Origin: Globodera rostochiensis
Lineage: Eukaryota; Nematoda; Chromadorea; Rhabditida; Heteroderidae
NCBI GenBank assembly: GCA_018350325.1
Contig: JAEVLN010000002.1
Location: forward strand, 682,001-746,000
DNA: 64,000 nucleotides
Reading direction: 5' to 3'
Shown here: piece by piece, positions 10,842-21,410 of the stretch
Position numbering within the stretch: the first letter of the stretch is position 1
Layout: every line of letters begins with the position of its first letter
Notes under the pieces: generated by a model
What the model was told of the DNA's origin: nothing
Seen by the model: only the letters and a program-made list of their open reading frames with translations
Database searches by the model: none
Made by a program: the position numbers and the translations under genes

Positions 10842-12086
10842 CCCGGACGTGTGCCGGCCCCGATCATCCGGTGCCTCCCAATGTGCCCTCATAAGCACTC
10901 TCCGATTAATTATTAAAATTAACCAAATTGTTTTTTAATACAATAAAAAATTGATATTGACACAATTTAAAATTGTTAAGGAGGCGCAAAATATTATTAA
11001 ATAATTTTAAAAAAAAATTTGTGATATGAATATTTAATGACAAAATAAAAACTTACACTAAGCAATAGATTTACTTCTTTATTTTTATAAAAATTCACAT
11101 TATCTAAAAAATAATCTCACACCTAAAAAAATAAATTATTTTAATTGATTGTTGATGAAAAATGGCAATGATAATATATGAAAATGAAATAACAAAAATA
11201 AACATCTTTGATTACCATGTTAGCATCGTCTTTTGATGATCGAAAAGAAAGCTGACTTGCATAAACATTGTTTTTTAGTCAGTCAAAAAACAGATGACAC
11301 GGACGTCTTCTACAGTACTGGCTGCTCTCAGCTAATATAAATTAAAGACTAAAATTGAATTAACAATACGAATTCTTATTTTTAAATTTAATAAAAAAAT
11401 TAATGAAATTTTAAGTTAATTAAAGTTGCTCAGTCGTTATGGTTTATAGATCAGGATGTACCAGCTTTAAAATGTTCAAATCATTTATATTAGGTTTTTT
11501 TAAAAAATATAAAATATTAATGAAAATAGAAGAATTAATGATAAGATTAATAAATATATCTGCAAAATTGCATTCAAAATAATTACAAGTGTAAGACGGC
11601 GATTCATGTGAAATGCGGAAAGTGTACACGCCAGCGCAGTGTTGTCAGCTTTGTAGATTTCAAAAAATCTTACTTAAAAGGCTCAAATTTGAAAACCGAT
11701 ATACAAAGGGCCTAAGTTTCTTAAATTATTTTTATCCAATTAACTCATTAAAGCCGTAAAACCGCAAATAATATTTTTAAAAATATATTATTTTTAGGTT
11801 TAAAATATAGCAATTTAAGTGCAAAAAATTTTGATAAAAAATTGAAATACGATAAAATAAAATTCACTCATGTTACTGAAGCGTTCAGACACCAAAAGAA
11901 AAAATAATTGGAATTAAATAGAAGAAAATTAAACATTGATAAGGTTCTCTTCAGAAAATTGCAATTTTTTTCAACTTTACAGGTCTTTAATAAAAATTTT
12001 TAAAAACTGTTTAGAATAAATGTTACGGAATTTAAACAAATAATGAACAATTAATTTAAAAGTTCTACGAAAATCAAAATACAAAA

Positions 12087-12221
12087 ATGTTCATTACTGC
12101 AAAAACAAAACTATGCTGTGACTTTTGCGAACTGTTGCACAAAAAAGCGCGTATGATTGCAAAGCGATTAAAACTGAAAATCGATTACGAATTAATTAAT
12201 GTAAAATATCCAACAAATTAA
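12087..12221 (+). CDS. Hypothetical 44-residue ORF with CxxC motif
   Basis: ATG-to-TAA frame starting MFITAK, then CCDFCELLHKKARMIAKRLK and LKIDYELINVKYPTN. A CxxC-type motif followed by a basic helix-like stretch and a beta-like segment resembles the opening of thioredoxin-fold proteins, but this is only an impression. At 34659 the upstream sequence and MFITAK are conserved and a different sequence follows. It is one of the most protein-like islands in the AT-rich part. Confidence 0.35.
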   Translation: MFITAKTKLCCDFCELLHKKARMIAKRLKLKIDYELINVKYPTN

Positions 12222-12639
12222 TATAAAGCCTAATACAAGCCATAGTAAATTACTGCACAAACCTTAAAGACTTCAATGTATTTTCCACGCGACAACATTT
12301 TACGCAAAAGCGTCAAATTAATATTCAAATATTCTTGGGTGATCAAATATTCGATTTCCAACGCGTAAGCGATCAAAAAGAAAACAAATAAGAGCTCGTT
12401 TATAATTTTATTCAAGGACTCCTTCCATTATTAAAATATTAACTCAAAAAATATATATGTAAATTATTCAATTAAAAAATAAAAATTATTTTTGTTTTTC
12501 CAATAAAGAAAATTTTCAAAATATAGAGTTTTTAATAACTTTTTAAACTAACATTTAAAGGTTTAAGTAACAATAAATAATTAAAATAAAATTTTATTTT
12601 GCAAAACAGTACAAATTGCAAAAAATAATAAAGAATTAA

Positions 12640-12800
12640 TCATTAGAGCGAAAAGCAAAGTGAAACCATCACATGCAAATATTGCCGATTCCTGCACATT
12701 TTTTGCATCGAAACAAATGTATTATATTTTCGTATTAGATTATTTATTTTAAATGCATCAATTAAAATTCAAAATACTTCAAAACATTAAAACCAAAACA
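12640..12800 (+). repeat. Module F, copy 1
   Basis: Contains GCATCGAAACAAATGTATTA, then TATTAGAT and repeated CATTAAAA words. Copies lie at 18500-18620 (island missing), 34665-34810 and 46535-46690. The sequence upstream of GCATCGAAA differs in every copy. Confidence 0.55.
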
Positions 12801-13029
12801 CTTTTATTTATTTTAAATTAAAATCAAGATTTTTACAACGGCAGAGTTGAATGCGCAGGTGATTTCCATGAAGGCAAAAATGGTCCTCCCAGTTGAAATT
12901 TAACAGCGAAAGATTTATCACAAATTATTTATCAATTTTTTTAAAAAGAAAAATTTAAAAACTGGAATTTTCTTAAACGTCTATAATAAAAAAACAACAT
13001 TTTTTGCGAAAAAAGAATTAATACAAAAA

Positions 13030-13130
13030 TTATCACAAAATGATTTAAGTTTTTTTGTTGAGATGGCGACGGGGCAGGAGAGCTAAAGATTTTTTTCCGC
13101 TTCGATTAAGAAAAAATATGATGTCATAAA
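13030..13130 (+). repeat. Module E, copy 1
   Basis: A GC-richer island GAGATGGCGACGGGGCAGGA flanked by AAAATGATTTAAG and TTCGATTAA. Copies lie at 51260-51345 and 57225-57310; the latter sits directly beside the terminal satellite array. Confidence 0.55.
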
Positions 13131-14578
13131 AAAACACTAAAATTACATTAAAAACAAAATATTATAAAAATTTATTATATTTAATAAAAAAATAACTAAT
13201 TGTAATTTTAAATTATAATATGAAGTTATCAATCTACCAATGCAAATAATGAATTTAAAATTGTATTTAGAAAAAATTAACATTGTACAAATAAAATCGA
13301 CAAATATTTATCAAATAATAATTACATTTTTTAATCAAATTTTAAAATATAGCTCGAATACATTAATTGAAAATTAATAAATAAACAAACCATATTGTTT
13401 CTAAATTAATTTTGACTCAAGAACACTAATGACAAAATAAAGAGATGACTTCAAAAAAGTATCGCTCCCACAGAGATAAATATTTAAAATAAAGGACAAT
13501 AAAATAATTGAAAAAACCACAATTATTTTAAAACAATAATAATGATGCTAATTAAAATAATCAAAAATAAAAAGAAAATCAGAATTTCTCAATTGAAATA
13601 GCCGAAAAAGCACACCATACATAAAGTACAGAAAAACAGTTGCATAAGCTTAAAACACCCAATTTACTATTCCAAACAATAGATTTAAATACCTTTTCTC
13701 AGTGACCAGCAGTTCGATGTACTTACAATGAGCAAGTTCCGATTTGTTTGCTATTTTTGAAGTTTAACTTTAATAATTTTTGTTTCAAGTAACCTAATTT
13801 AATTAACGAGAACTCCTTTTTTAACGACAAGGCACAGAAGACATAAAAGACTAACAACATGAAATAATAGAGCTTATTTTAATAATAAAATTCAACAAAA
13901 TGTATAAAATGTATTAAAATACAAAAAACAATGTATTTAAAAATTAACAAGAGCAGCAATAAATAAACAACACTAGTATTTAAAGAAGGAGTCATATCAT
14001 CAAATATAAAAACAAAATATTATTTAGTATTTGACATTAAAAACAATTTTTTTATTTGTTTAAAAAACTCTTAAATAAAAAAAATTGAACATCTTTGATT
14101 ACCTTTATCACGAGTATAGTGCTGCTCACAAGTCAATGTACCTAATTGCCTATAAATGGTTCAGATTTAATGTGAAGAAGTAACGAAATAACAAGAAAAA
14201 TGAAAACATTTTTAATATTCTTGAATTTTTGGTGGCTATTATACAATTATAAAAATTGAAAATTACAAAATGTCAATACGAATTCTTAATATTTAAATTA
14301 AATAAAAAAAATTCATAAAATTTTTAAGTTAACTAAAGTTGCTCAGTCGCTAGGGTTTAATAAATCACATTGTCCCAGCTTTGCAAAATACTCTAAATAG
14401 CAATTCTTTAAGCAGTTTTATCAAAGAAATTGATAAAATGAAAGAATCAAATAAAAAAAATAATAATATTAATATCAAGGGTAAAATAAATAGTCACCCA
14501 ATAATTATAATCATGATAACAAAATAGAGCCAATAAAAATAAAAGGCAAAAATTGCGTTTTTAAAATTATATAAAAAT

Positions 14579-14603
14579 CCAACGTGGGTACCTAACCTCG
14601 TTA
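14579..14603 (+). repeat. Module B fragment, truncated
   Basis: CCAACGTGGGTACCTAACCTC as in the intact copies at 54496 and 56104, then abruptly followed by the foldback element. The continuation of the module is not found on the other side, so insertion may have been accompanied by loss. Confidence 0.6.
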
Positions 14604-14605
14604 GT

Positions 14606-15215
14606 GGAAAATGCGTCAGTAGAAAATGCGTCAGTGGAAAATGCGTCAGTGATTATCAAAAGTCGAGAAAAAAGTGTTTTTACCGGAATTAAGGGCTTAG
14701 ACTATAATTCTAACATCCATTTCTGCCGATTTCGAACCTCAAACCAAATTCGGACAATTTAAAAAAAATCCAGTTTGTCTCAAAATCATTCAAAAATATG
14801 AATTCGATTATTACTTTCGTTGTAAAGTGTCTAGAATCCCACCCAAGCCAAAACTTCCCGAATCTCCTAACGTCTTAGGCTAAGCCTAAGCTAGGCTTAA
14901 GCTATGCTTAGGCCTCAGCCTAACAAACCCCAAGCCAGGTTGGCTTAGGCTTAGCTTCAATACTAGACAGAATTGGCAATCGTGGTTGGCTTCGGACGGG
15001 TTAGCCGCCAAACTTGATTTTTAGAAAAATTTGAATTTTCGACTAAATGTTCGAATTCTGGTCCGGGGTTTGGAATTGACTGTAACAGAGCTTGGAATTG
15101 GATTCGTAGACCCCAAAAACCTCCAGAAACATGTTTTGCATGACTTTTAATAATCACTGACGCATTTTCCACTGACGCATTTTCTACTGACTCATTTTCC
15201 ACTGACGCATTTTCC
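14606..15215. mobile_element. Foldback element with tandem-repeat arms
   Basis: The left arm has three 15-16 bp units of the type GGAAAATGCGTCAGT (14606-14650). The right arm has four units in inverted orientation (about 15153-15215). Both are followed inward by GTGATTATCAAAAGTC-type sequence. The interior (about 490 bp) includes a GCTTAGG-rich tract. A 79-codon minus-strand frame at 14963-15202 is largely arm sequence and not a gene. No clear target duplication was seen. Confidence 0.75.
14872..14957. repeat. Degenerate TTAGGC/GCCTAA tract
   Basis: Within the foldback interior, TTAGGC and GCCTAA words (the nematode telomere hexamer and its complement) occur at least five times in 85 bp, mixed with variants such as CTAGGCTTAAG. 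It may be a chance simple repeat or telomere-derived filler. Confidence 0.4.
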
Positions 15216-16566
15216 GGGAGCCCTTTAAACGCGTATTTAATATTACTCTACGAATTACATCAATTTGAAATTGATAAAATTAAATTGAATAAAATTATAC
15301 TATAAACAAAACCATTTATTATAATAAATTAAAAAATTATCTTAATTAGGGATGCTTGTTTAAGGTAACAATCAAGTAAAGATTTTTACAAATTTTATGT
15401 AATATTAATTTAATTTAGTAAAAAAACAAATATCTTTTAAAAAAGGTAACGAACAACCACAAGCAGTCACCTCGTTTTCCACTTAAAAGTATTAATGGAC
15501 AATCTACGTATTCATTGAGCATTCCAATATAAGTCTTTAAATTTATAGTTAGATCTTATAAAAAATAATACTATTATGAACAATCTCCAAATTAAAATTC
15601 ACATTTAAAAATAAGTGTCCAAAGTTGCAAGACTCCACGTAAAATTGATTGCAATAAGAATATATTGTATAATTATGTTTATTTTGAAGAAAAGAAATCA
15701 CCCAGAATTTATAAATTAAACTTGTCAGTGTTTTGACTCACATAACGTGCACGAATTACTAACTAAAATTAACCAGAAAATGAGCGAAGGGAAAGGATAA
15801 TTTTAATTTTATTACAAAAATTAAATTTAAAAAAAATTTTTAAATAGTAAATTATTTGGAAAACCACAATTCCAACCTTTCTTAAAAATTTGTCAATAAA
15901 AAAATCGTTTATTTTGGTTTGTCATGAAAAATATTGAACCCTTAAAAATTAACTAAATATAGCAATGAACCATTAAGCGAGAGCTACACACAATATAGCA
16001 TTCAAACAATTACAGAAAAATAAAGTAATTAAATATTATTTATAAAGAATCGCTACTTAAATTGAATTATTTGATTTAAAAGAATAATGAACAAATTTTG
16101 TTGTTAAATGGTTATTTGAGAAAATATCCCGCTAAGGGTTATTAAAAAATTGATAAACGCTGAAACCCATAATGAGGTACATTGTTCGCTCAATGAGACC
16201 CCTGGCTAGCTGTTCGCAATGAATGGCCAATGTCAAGCTTGTGGTTAGCAGCCTGTGGACGTTCGATAACGATCCCACAACGTATGATGGCGTGGGGCGT
16301 CTTAGAAACAATGCAAAATGTTTTCTAAAAATTAATTATTCAAACTTTTTCAGTCATATCAATGAAATAGTTTTTAGTTAATTTCTACATGGAAAATAAA
16401 ATTTGCAATTAAATATATATACAAAGTATTTTTTTTAAACTAATTGTTTAATTGCACTAAAGAACGGATCTTATTTATTAAAAATCAACAAACAGCTATG
16501 CAAATAATGAACGAAAATTGTTTTTATTTTGTATACTCATCAAGCATAATTTAATAAAGATAAAAG
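15216..16566. other. AT-rich module mosaic, segment 4
   Basis: A/T filler with a small coding-like patch at 15735-15805 (shared with 32400-32480) and the 52-codon frame at 16223. Nothing else is recognisable. Confidence 0.5.
16223..16381 (+). CDS. Hypothetical 52-codon ORF
   Basis: ATG-to-TAA frame starting MANVKLVVSSLWTFDNDPTT, then YDGVGRLRNNAKCF. The first 32 codons are clearly GC-richer than the AT-rich tail, suggesting that the island (16150-16310) is exon-derived and the tail is read-through into filler. The reverse strand of the island is also open over about 40 codons. No family is recognised and no second module copy was seen. Confidence 0.3.
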   Translation: MANVKLVVSSLWTFDNDPTTYDGVGRLRNNAKCFLKINYSNFFSHINEIVFS

Positions 16567-16964
16567 CAGGGTTGCCAACAAAAAAGTTACAAAAACAGTA
16601 CATTTGAACCAAAACACAGATTTTGGGGCCCAAAAACAATATAATTTACAAAAATATTCCAAAATTTAGTAAATATTTATTTTTCGCATGAAATATGCGT
16701 TTTTATATGAGCAAACACCTATTTGCATTTTGGGCATTTTTTAAGCGGAAATTCAAAAAAAAACATTTGGCCATCTGTCTAAAGATTATTCAAAATTTAA
16801 ACAAAAATTCTTAAAAATCTCCAGAAATTTCAAAAAAAGGACAAAAAAGGACGTGTACCCCAAATAAAGTATAAAACTTTAAAAAAAGTACATTTTATTT
16901 TTTAAAGATCTCGACTCTCAAAAACAATACAAATCTTTAAAAAAAGTACATCTTGGCAACCCTG
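16567..16964. mobile_element. hAT-like MITE, CAGGGTTGCCAA ends
   Basis: Ends CAGGGTTGCCAA and TTGGCAACCCTG are perfect inverted repeats. They are flanked by GATAAAAG and GATAAAAT, an 8-bp duplication with one mismatch. At 398 bp it is non-autonomous. The interior has repeated AAAAAAAGTACAT words. Its right half is closely related to 18165-18388. Confidence 0.8.
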
Positions 16965-17299
16965 GATAAAATCTTAAAAGGATAACGTCTGAGATATTAT
17001 TGAGAATAAATAAAAGAATAAATCAAAAAAACCAAATTTAAAAAATGCAGTAAAATCAAATAACATGCGAAATTACAAAAATATATTTTTATTAAAACTA
17101 ATAAAAGAAAAGCGAAAAAAATTCAGAAGCAATCCGTTCATTTTTAAATAAGTTTTATAAACGAAAATATATGCTTTTGATTATTTTTTCATAAAGGAAA
17201 CTCTTTTATCATCAGCATAACTATAAATTACACTTTTTATAGAGCTAGATAAAAATAACCACAATTATTATGATTAAACACAAAGAATACAAAAAGTAA

Positions 17300-18395
17300 A
17301 TTCGTTTCGGTTTCGTTTTCGAAAATGAAAAATTTTACGAAAAAATCGAAAAAAAGTACACCCCTAAAGAATGGACTTTTGGAGATAATTTTAATTTTAT
17401 GGGGGGCAATCTAGTGTTTGACACAAAGATACATGGTCTTAAAAACAATTTAAATAAGTTTTAAAATTGTTTTACACTTTTAAAAAAAATATATTTAAAC
17501 TTTCCTTTATAACTTACACAAACCGTTTTCTTTTTTCTTAATTTTCATTCAAAACCAAAGAAAAATTATGAATTTTTGGATCAATTTTCATAACAAAAAC
17601 CGATCAAATTTAAAAAATTTCTCGGCGGCGCCTATCGGCACCGCCGACTCCCCCTGTATTTACAGAGGTGCCAACTCTATGGCATCGGGTCAAAAATATG
17701 GCTTTTTATGGTTATTTTTCTTAAGGAATCTTCAAAAAAATGTTTTTTTGAAAGGTGGTGGGTGGATCGGCACTGCCGATAGGCGCCACTAAATTTTTGA
17801 AGATCAAGTAGCACTATTTTCGGGAAATTCTCATTTTCAGAAAATAAAAAATTTTCACAAAATTCTAAATGGGGGGGGGGGGTCGGCGGTGTCGATAGGC
17901 GCCGCCGAGAAATTTTTGAATTATTTGACTCAATTTGTTAAGGAATTTGCAACCAAATTTTAAAAATATGGTACTTTTTTAAAAGATTTTAGGAATGGAA
18001 AGGGCCGGCGGTGCCGATAGGCGCCGCCGATAAAATTTTTTGATTTTCGACTTATTGGTAAGAAAATTATTCCAAAAATTACGAATTATCTGAAAATCAG
18101 TACAATAGAATTTTGATAAAAATGAGCAATATTGTTACATTTTTGGACACTTTTAAGCGAAAATTCAAAAAAGAATGCGAAAAATGCTTGAAAATTAACA
18201 AATTTGGCCATCTGTCTAAAGATTATTCAAAATTTTAACAAAAATACTTCAAAAATCTCAAATAAAAGACAAAAAAGGACGTTGTACCCCAAATAAAGTA
18301 CAAATCTTTAAAAAAAGTACATTTTATTTTTTAAAGATCTCGACTCTCAAAAACAGTACAAATCTTTAAAAAAAGTACAGATACGAACCCTGGCT
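17300..18395. mobile_element. Insertion block interrupting module D
   Basis: Module D sequence stops at about 17305 and AT-rich filler resumes near 18395. The block holds four GC-hairpin repeats at about 120-bp spacing and, at 18165-18388, a relative of the MITE at 16567. That relative ends GAACCCTG and lacks an identifiable left end. Open frames here (for example 17568-17792) run through the repeat and are not genes. Confidence 0.6.
17622..18029. repeat. GC-hairpin repeat cluster 1
   Basis: Copies at about 17622-17648, 17766-17789, 17884-17909 and 18005-18029. The core CGGCGGTGCC-GATA-GGCGCCGCCG folds into a 10-bp stem with a 4-nt loop and a single T mismatch. The last three are spaced 118-121 bp, with flanks like GAGAAATTTTTGA and GACTCAATTTGTTAA. 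Confidence 0.75.
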
Positions 18396-19140
18396 TATAC
18401 TGTTAAAATTAAAATAAAAGTTACAAAAATATAGCATATTATTTATTTTTTTAATAACTTTTTAAACAAGATTTGTAATAATATAAAAATAAAAAAATAA
18501 TATCGAAACAAATGTATTAAATTTTTTATTAGATAATTTGTTTCAACAATTAATTTAAATACCAAAATTACTCCAAACATTAAAATTCAAAACACTTTTA
18601 TTTATTTTAAATTTTAAAAAAACAAGATTTTTGTCAACAATTGAGTTTATTTTAATAAATAAAGCTGTCTTACTTTTGAATTAAGTGTTTTGCGATTCGG
18701 GCAAAGACGGATTGGCCAGCTCGTTTTATTAATGATTATAGAAATTAGAAAATTATTACAATAAAGAAATAAAATAATAATTCGACTTTTTTAAACTAAA
18801 ATAAAAAACTTTGCAAAAATTAACTTTTAAAACGACATTATGCTCAAGAAGCACTTAAAAGGCTCATCAACGAGCTATTAAAAAATTCAAAATTGTAAAA
18901 TAAAAAGCCTATTCGTTCACTCTGCTTATTTTTACCGTCTTTCTTAAAAGATACATACTTTAAACTATTGAATAATTAAAATAAAAATTAATTAAAAAGC
19001 TTATAAAATATACACTAAAGGGATGTCGCCCGTGCCGTATTCCGTGAAAATTGAATTATCCCACGAAAAAATAATTGTTCTAGAAAAACCAAATTAATTT
19101 GGACAATCAAATCAAAATATTGAGTGTATGTTCGTTTATA
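18396..19140. other. AT-rich filler before the gene block
   Basis: Includes a module F copy without its island (18500-18620) and a GC-richer patch at 18690-18725. No gene was recognised. Confidence 0.5.
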
Positions 19141-19146
19141 AATTTA

Positions 19147-19435
19147 TTTCAATAAAGCTCCGTTTTGGACTCATTTGGAAGGAATATTTAAAGCAAAGCG
19201 CGGCAACGTGCCCAAACCGACAGGCAAAGCCGGCCCAATTTTGCGCAAATACTTCGACCGGATGAAAGCGCAAAACGAGCGAAAAAAATATAATAATTGG
19301 CAACCGCCTAGATCAAACTTACAAAAAAATTTAATATACCTAAAACGGTATTTAGTAACAAAAAAAACATCTGCTTCCAAAAGAAATTATAAAAATTCGT
19401 GCCCATGTATACTAACTAGCTTAATGGATATGTAA
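19147..19435 (+). CDS. Coding-like segment, unknown protein
   Basis: A continuous plus-strand frame with a GC-rich core (19185-19300) translating AKRGNVPKPTGKAGPILRKY then FDRMKAQNERKK, followed by a basic, AT-rich tail to TAA. The core looks like a soluble basic protein. A splice acceptor could lie at TTTAAAG (about 19184-19190) but is not a strong consensus. The minus strand is also open over 69 codons. It may be an exon or a decayed gene end, and no family is recognised. Confidence 0.35.
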
Positions 19436-19573
19436 AAATAAATTTAAAAGAAGAATATAGCTTAATAATAAAAAATTATTTGGCAAAGTGAAACGACAAA
19501 TTTCAACATTAAACGTCTCGTCGGAACTTTTCATGTCAAATTAAAAGAAATGTCATCAATCAAAATAAAGTTC

Positions 19574-19775
19574 ACACTCAATCGGTGGTACCTTCGGTTC
19601 TCAAAAAATTTAGGTCGGTTCTTTTCGGCAAAGTACCGCAAAACCGGTACCGAAAAGTATCAGTACTTTTCGAAAAAAGTTCGGTCGGTACTTTTCGGTA
19701 AAGTACCGAAGCCTGAGTACCGAAAAAGCGTCGGTACTTTCCCGTACCGACCAAACACTCCTGGGTATCCCGGTA
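19574..19775. repeat. GGTACCG-rich element fragment
   Basis: Dense CGGTACTTTTCGGTAAAGTACCG-type words, closely matching the right arm of the 51604-52657 element (shared AAGTACCGAAGCCTGAGTAC and TACTTTCCCGTACCGACC). It probably represents one arm of a related hAT-like element. The left end could not be fixed. Confidence 0.55.
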
Positions 19776-20094
19776 TATCCCGCCAAATTAAGTGAAAAAG
19801 TTTAAGAATTTAATATTTAAGATGCTGAATATGTTTCCTTGGTGGGAGAATAACAGGGCTGTGTCGAAAGTAAAAAAAAGTCGAAATCGAAAAATCGAAA
19901 CTGAAAAGTTCGAAATCGAAAATCGGGAAAAAAAACATCGAAAATCGAAAGTCGAAATCGAATAAATCGAAATTTTTTTTATGTGACTAAAAAAATATTT
20001 TATTAAAATATTTATTTTAATAAATATTGATTGATAAGCCGTCTTTTTTGCTTCAATGGCGCTTCTTAGGCTTAAAGATTTTGGGCTGCGGGGG

Positions 20095-20270
20095 GTCGGC
20101 GGTGCCGATAGGCACGCCGAGAAAAATTTTCTGTATTTTTGACTCAATTTTGTTAAGAAATTTCAGCAAAATTTTAGCAAAATTAAGCATTTTGCTTCGG
20201 AATTTAGGATTTTTTAAAAAAAAATTACGTAGGAGTGGAGGAGATCGGCGACGCCTGTCGGCGCCGTCAG
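20095..20270. repeat. GC-hairpin repeat cluster 2
   Basis: Two copies about 150 bp apart (20095-20121 and 20243-20270) inside the hAT-like element. The second has a diverged core (CGGCGACGCCTGTCGGCGCC). Confidence 0.7.
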
Positions 20271-20464
20271 GCAAATTTTTTGAACATTTTAATGATATTT
20301 GTTAAGAAAATGAAAGAAAAAATTCAAGAAGATGTGATAATTTATTTCAAAAATTCTTTTTTTGTGTGCATTTTAGTTTAAAGATATTTGAAATCATTAA
20401 AAATGTTCCGTTAATGGGGGATAGAATGTGAAGGCCGAAGAAAGCTCTAAAAAAAGCGATCGCA

Positions 20465-20545
20465 CCTAAGCGGGTTCGAACCCAAAACAGAACATAGAAA
20501 AGACAAACCACTGAGCTATTAGTTTTCCTGTGGGCACATGTAAAC
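20465..20545 (-). repeat. tRNA-like (SINE head) segment
   Basis: Read on the minus strand it has an A-box-like TAGCTCAGTGG and a B box GGTTCGAACCC about 35 nt apart, the layout of a tRNA-derived RNA polymerase III promoter. No acceptor stem pairs, so it is not a functional tRNA. A fragment with a similar B-box region and tail lies at 22150-22195. Confidence 0.55.
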
Positions 20546-20706
20546 ATTTTGTCAAAAATTGGAAAGACCACTGCCCGTCCTTGCCAAAAATTAAAAAACC
20601 GGAACCTCCGACTTTCGAAATTATTTTCAAAAAACAGCCCATTTTTGTCGAAATCGAAAATCGAAAGGATAAAAACGTCGAAAATCGAAATTTCGATACA
20701 GCCCTG

Positions 20707-21410
20707 GAGAATAACGCGGATGCTGGGTGAAGAAGCGAGCAGCAGTACATGCAAATTTTGAATTTTTGAGAAGTTTGTTAAGAAAGTTGGTCCTATCAAA
20801 TTTTTATCAAAAAAGCATCCTAACAACATTCGATTTTTAGGGGTTCATTTTTCGACTTTTGTTGCATTTTTTTAAAGGAATTTTTTCAAAAATGACAATA
20901 TGAACTCTCTTTTGATAAGATTTTAAATCACTAATTCAAGAATTCGCTTTTATAAATTTCGTTTTCAATTTAGCCAAGTTTATTCATAATCGAAATTCTA
21001 AATTTAGAGATATGATGCAAATATAAGAGCCTTTCCGTGTTTTCAGGACGCAAGGTCTTCCTCAGATCATTACAATAAGTCGGGACGTCGCGAGAAGACG
21101 CACACTTTCAGCAGTTTCTTTTCATTGGGACCAGTTCTGATACCTTAATACAATTCTATTAGAGTTTGGACTTGGGGACCGATCGAGAATCTCGGAAAAA
21201 ATTAAAAGATCGAGATTCGTGCGAGATCGTTGAAAAATCTTTCACGAAGCTACTGTAAAAATTCGTCGATCGAGAAGCTCGAAAAAATCTTGTCGATATT
21301 TGCCGAAATTTCGATCGAAAATCTCGATCGGTCCGATCTCTAATTCTAATGGTTGTGTTGCAAATGGAAATCATATTGTTGGAGCTCCTGGTGGATAATC
21401 TTTGCAGAAC
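20707..21410. other. Intergenic, downstream of Srt gene
   Basis: Moderately AT-rich sequence between the hAT-like element and the receptor stop codon. Apart from the small element at 21160-21342 no feature is supported. No convincing AATAAA signal was identified for the receptor transcript. Confidence 0.5.
21160..21342. mobile_element. Small hAT-like MITE near Srt 3' end
   Basis: Starts TAGAGTTTGG, ends ATCTCTA. Subterminal GGACCGATCGAGAATCTCG on the left mirrors CTCGATCGGTCC on the right. Flanks AATTCTAT and ATTCTAAT suggest an 8-bp duplication with a one-base slip. Internal GATCGAGA words recur at 22203-22275. Confidence 0.55.

Larger units (their letters stand above)
9980..14605. other. 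AT-rich module mosaic, segment 3
   Basis: Carries micro-ORF islands (10317, 10653, 12087), module copies at 11340-11460 (with 14270-14375; both encode KVAQSL before diverging), 12640-12800 (module F) and 13030-13130 (module E). An orphan island near 12838-12903 is open as TTAELNAQVISMKAKMVLPV then EI and stop. Other stretches are A/T filler without a recognisable gene. Confidence 0.55.
19854..20706. mobile_element. hAT-like element with exact 8-bp duplication
   Basis: Ends CAGGGCTGTGTCGAAA and TTTCGATACAGCCCTG are inverted repeats, flanked on both sides by GAGAATAA (19846-19853 and 20707-20714). Subterminal TCGAAA-rich arms are followed inward by two GC-hairpin repeats and a tRNA-like segment, which appear to be older insertions. 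At 853 bp it is non-autonomous, with no transposase frame. Long frames on both strands here are repeat read-through. Confidence 0.9.

Noticed and set aside
19788..20829. Long overlapping frames up to 160 codons on both strands
   Set aside because: They run through the hAT-like element, its TCGAAA arms and nested repeats, with no domain recognisable.
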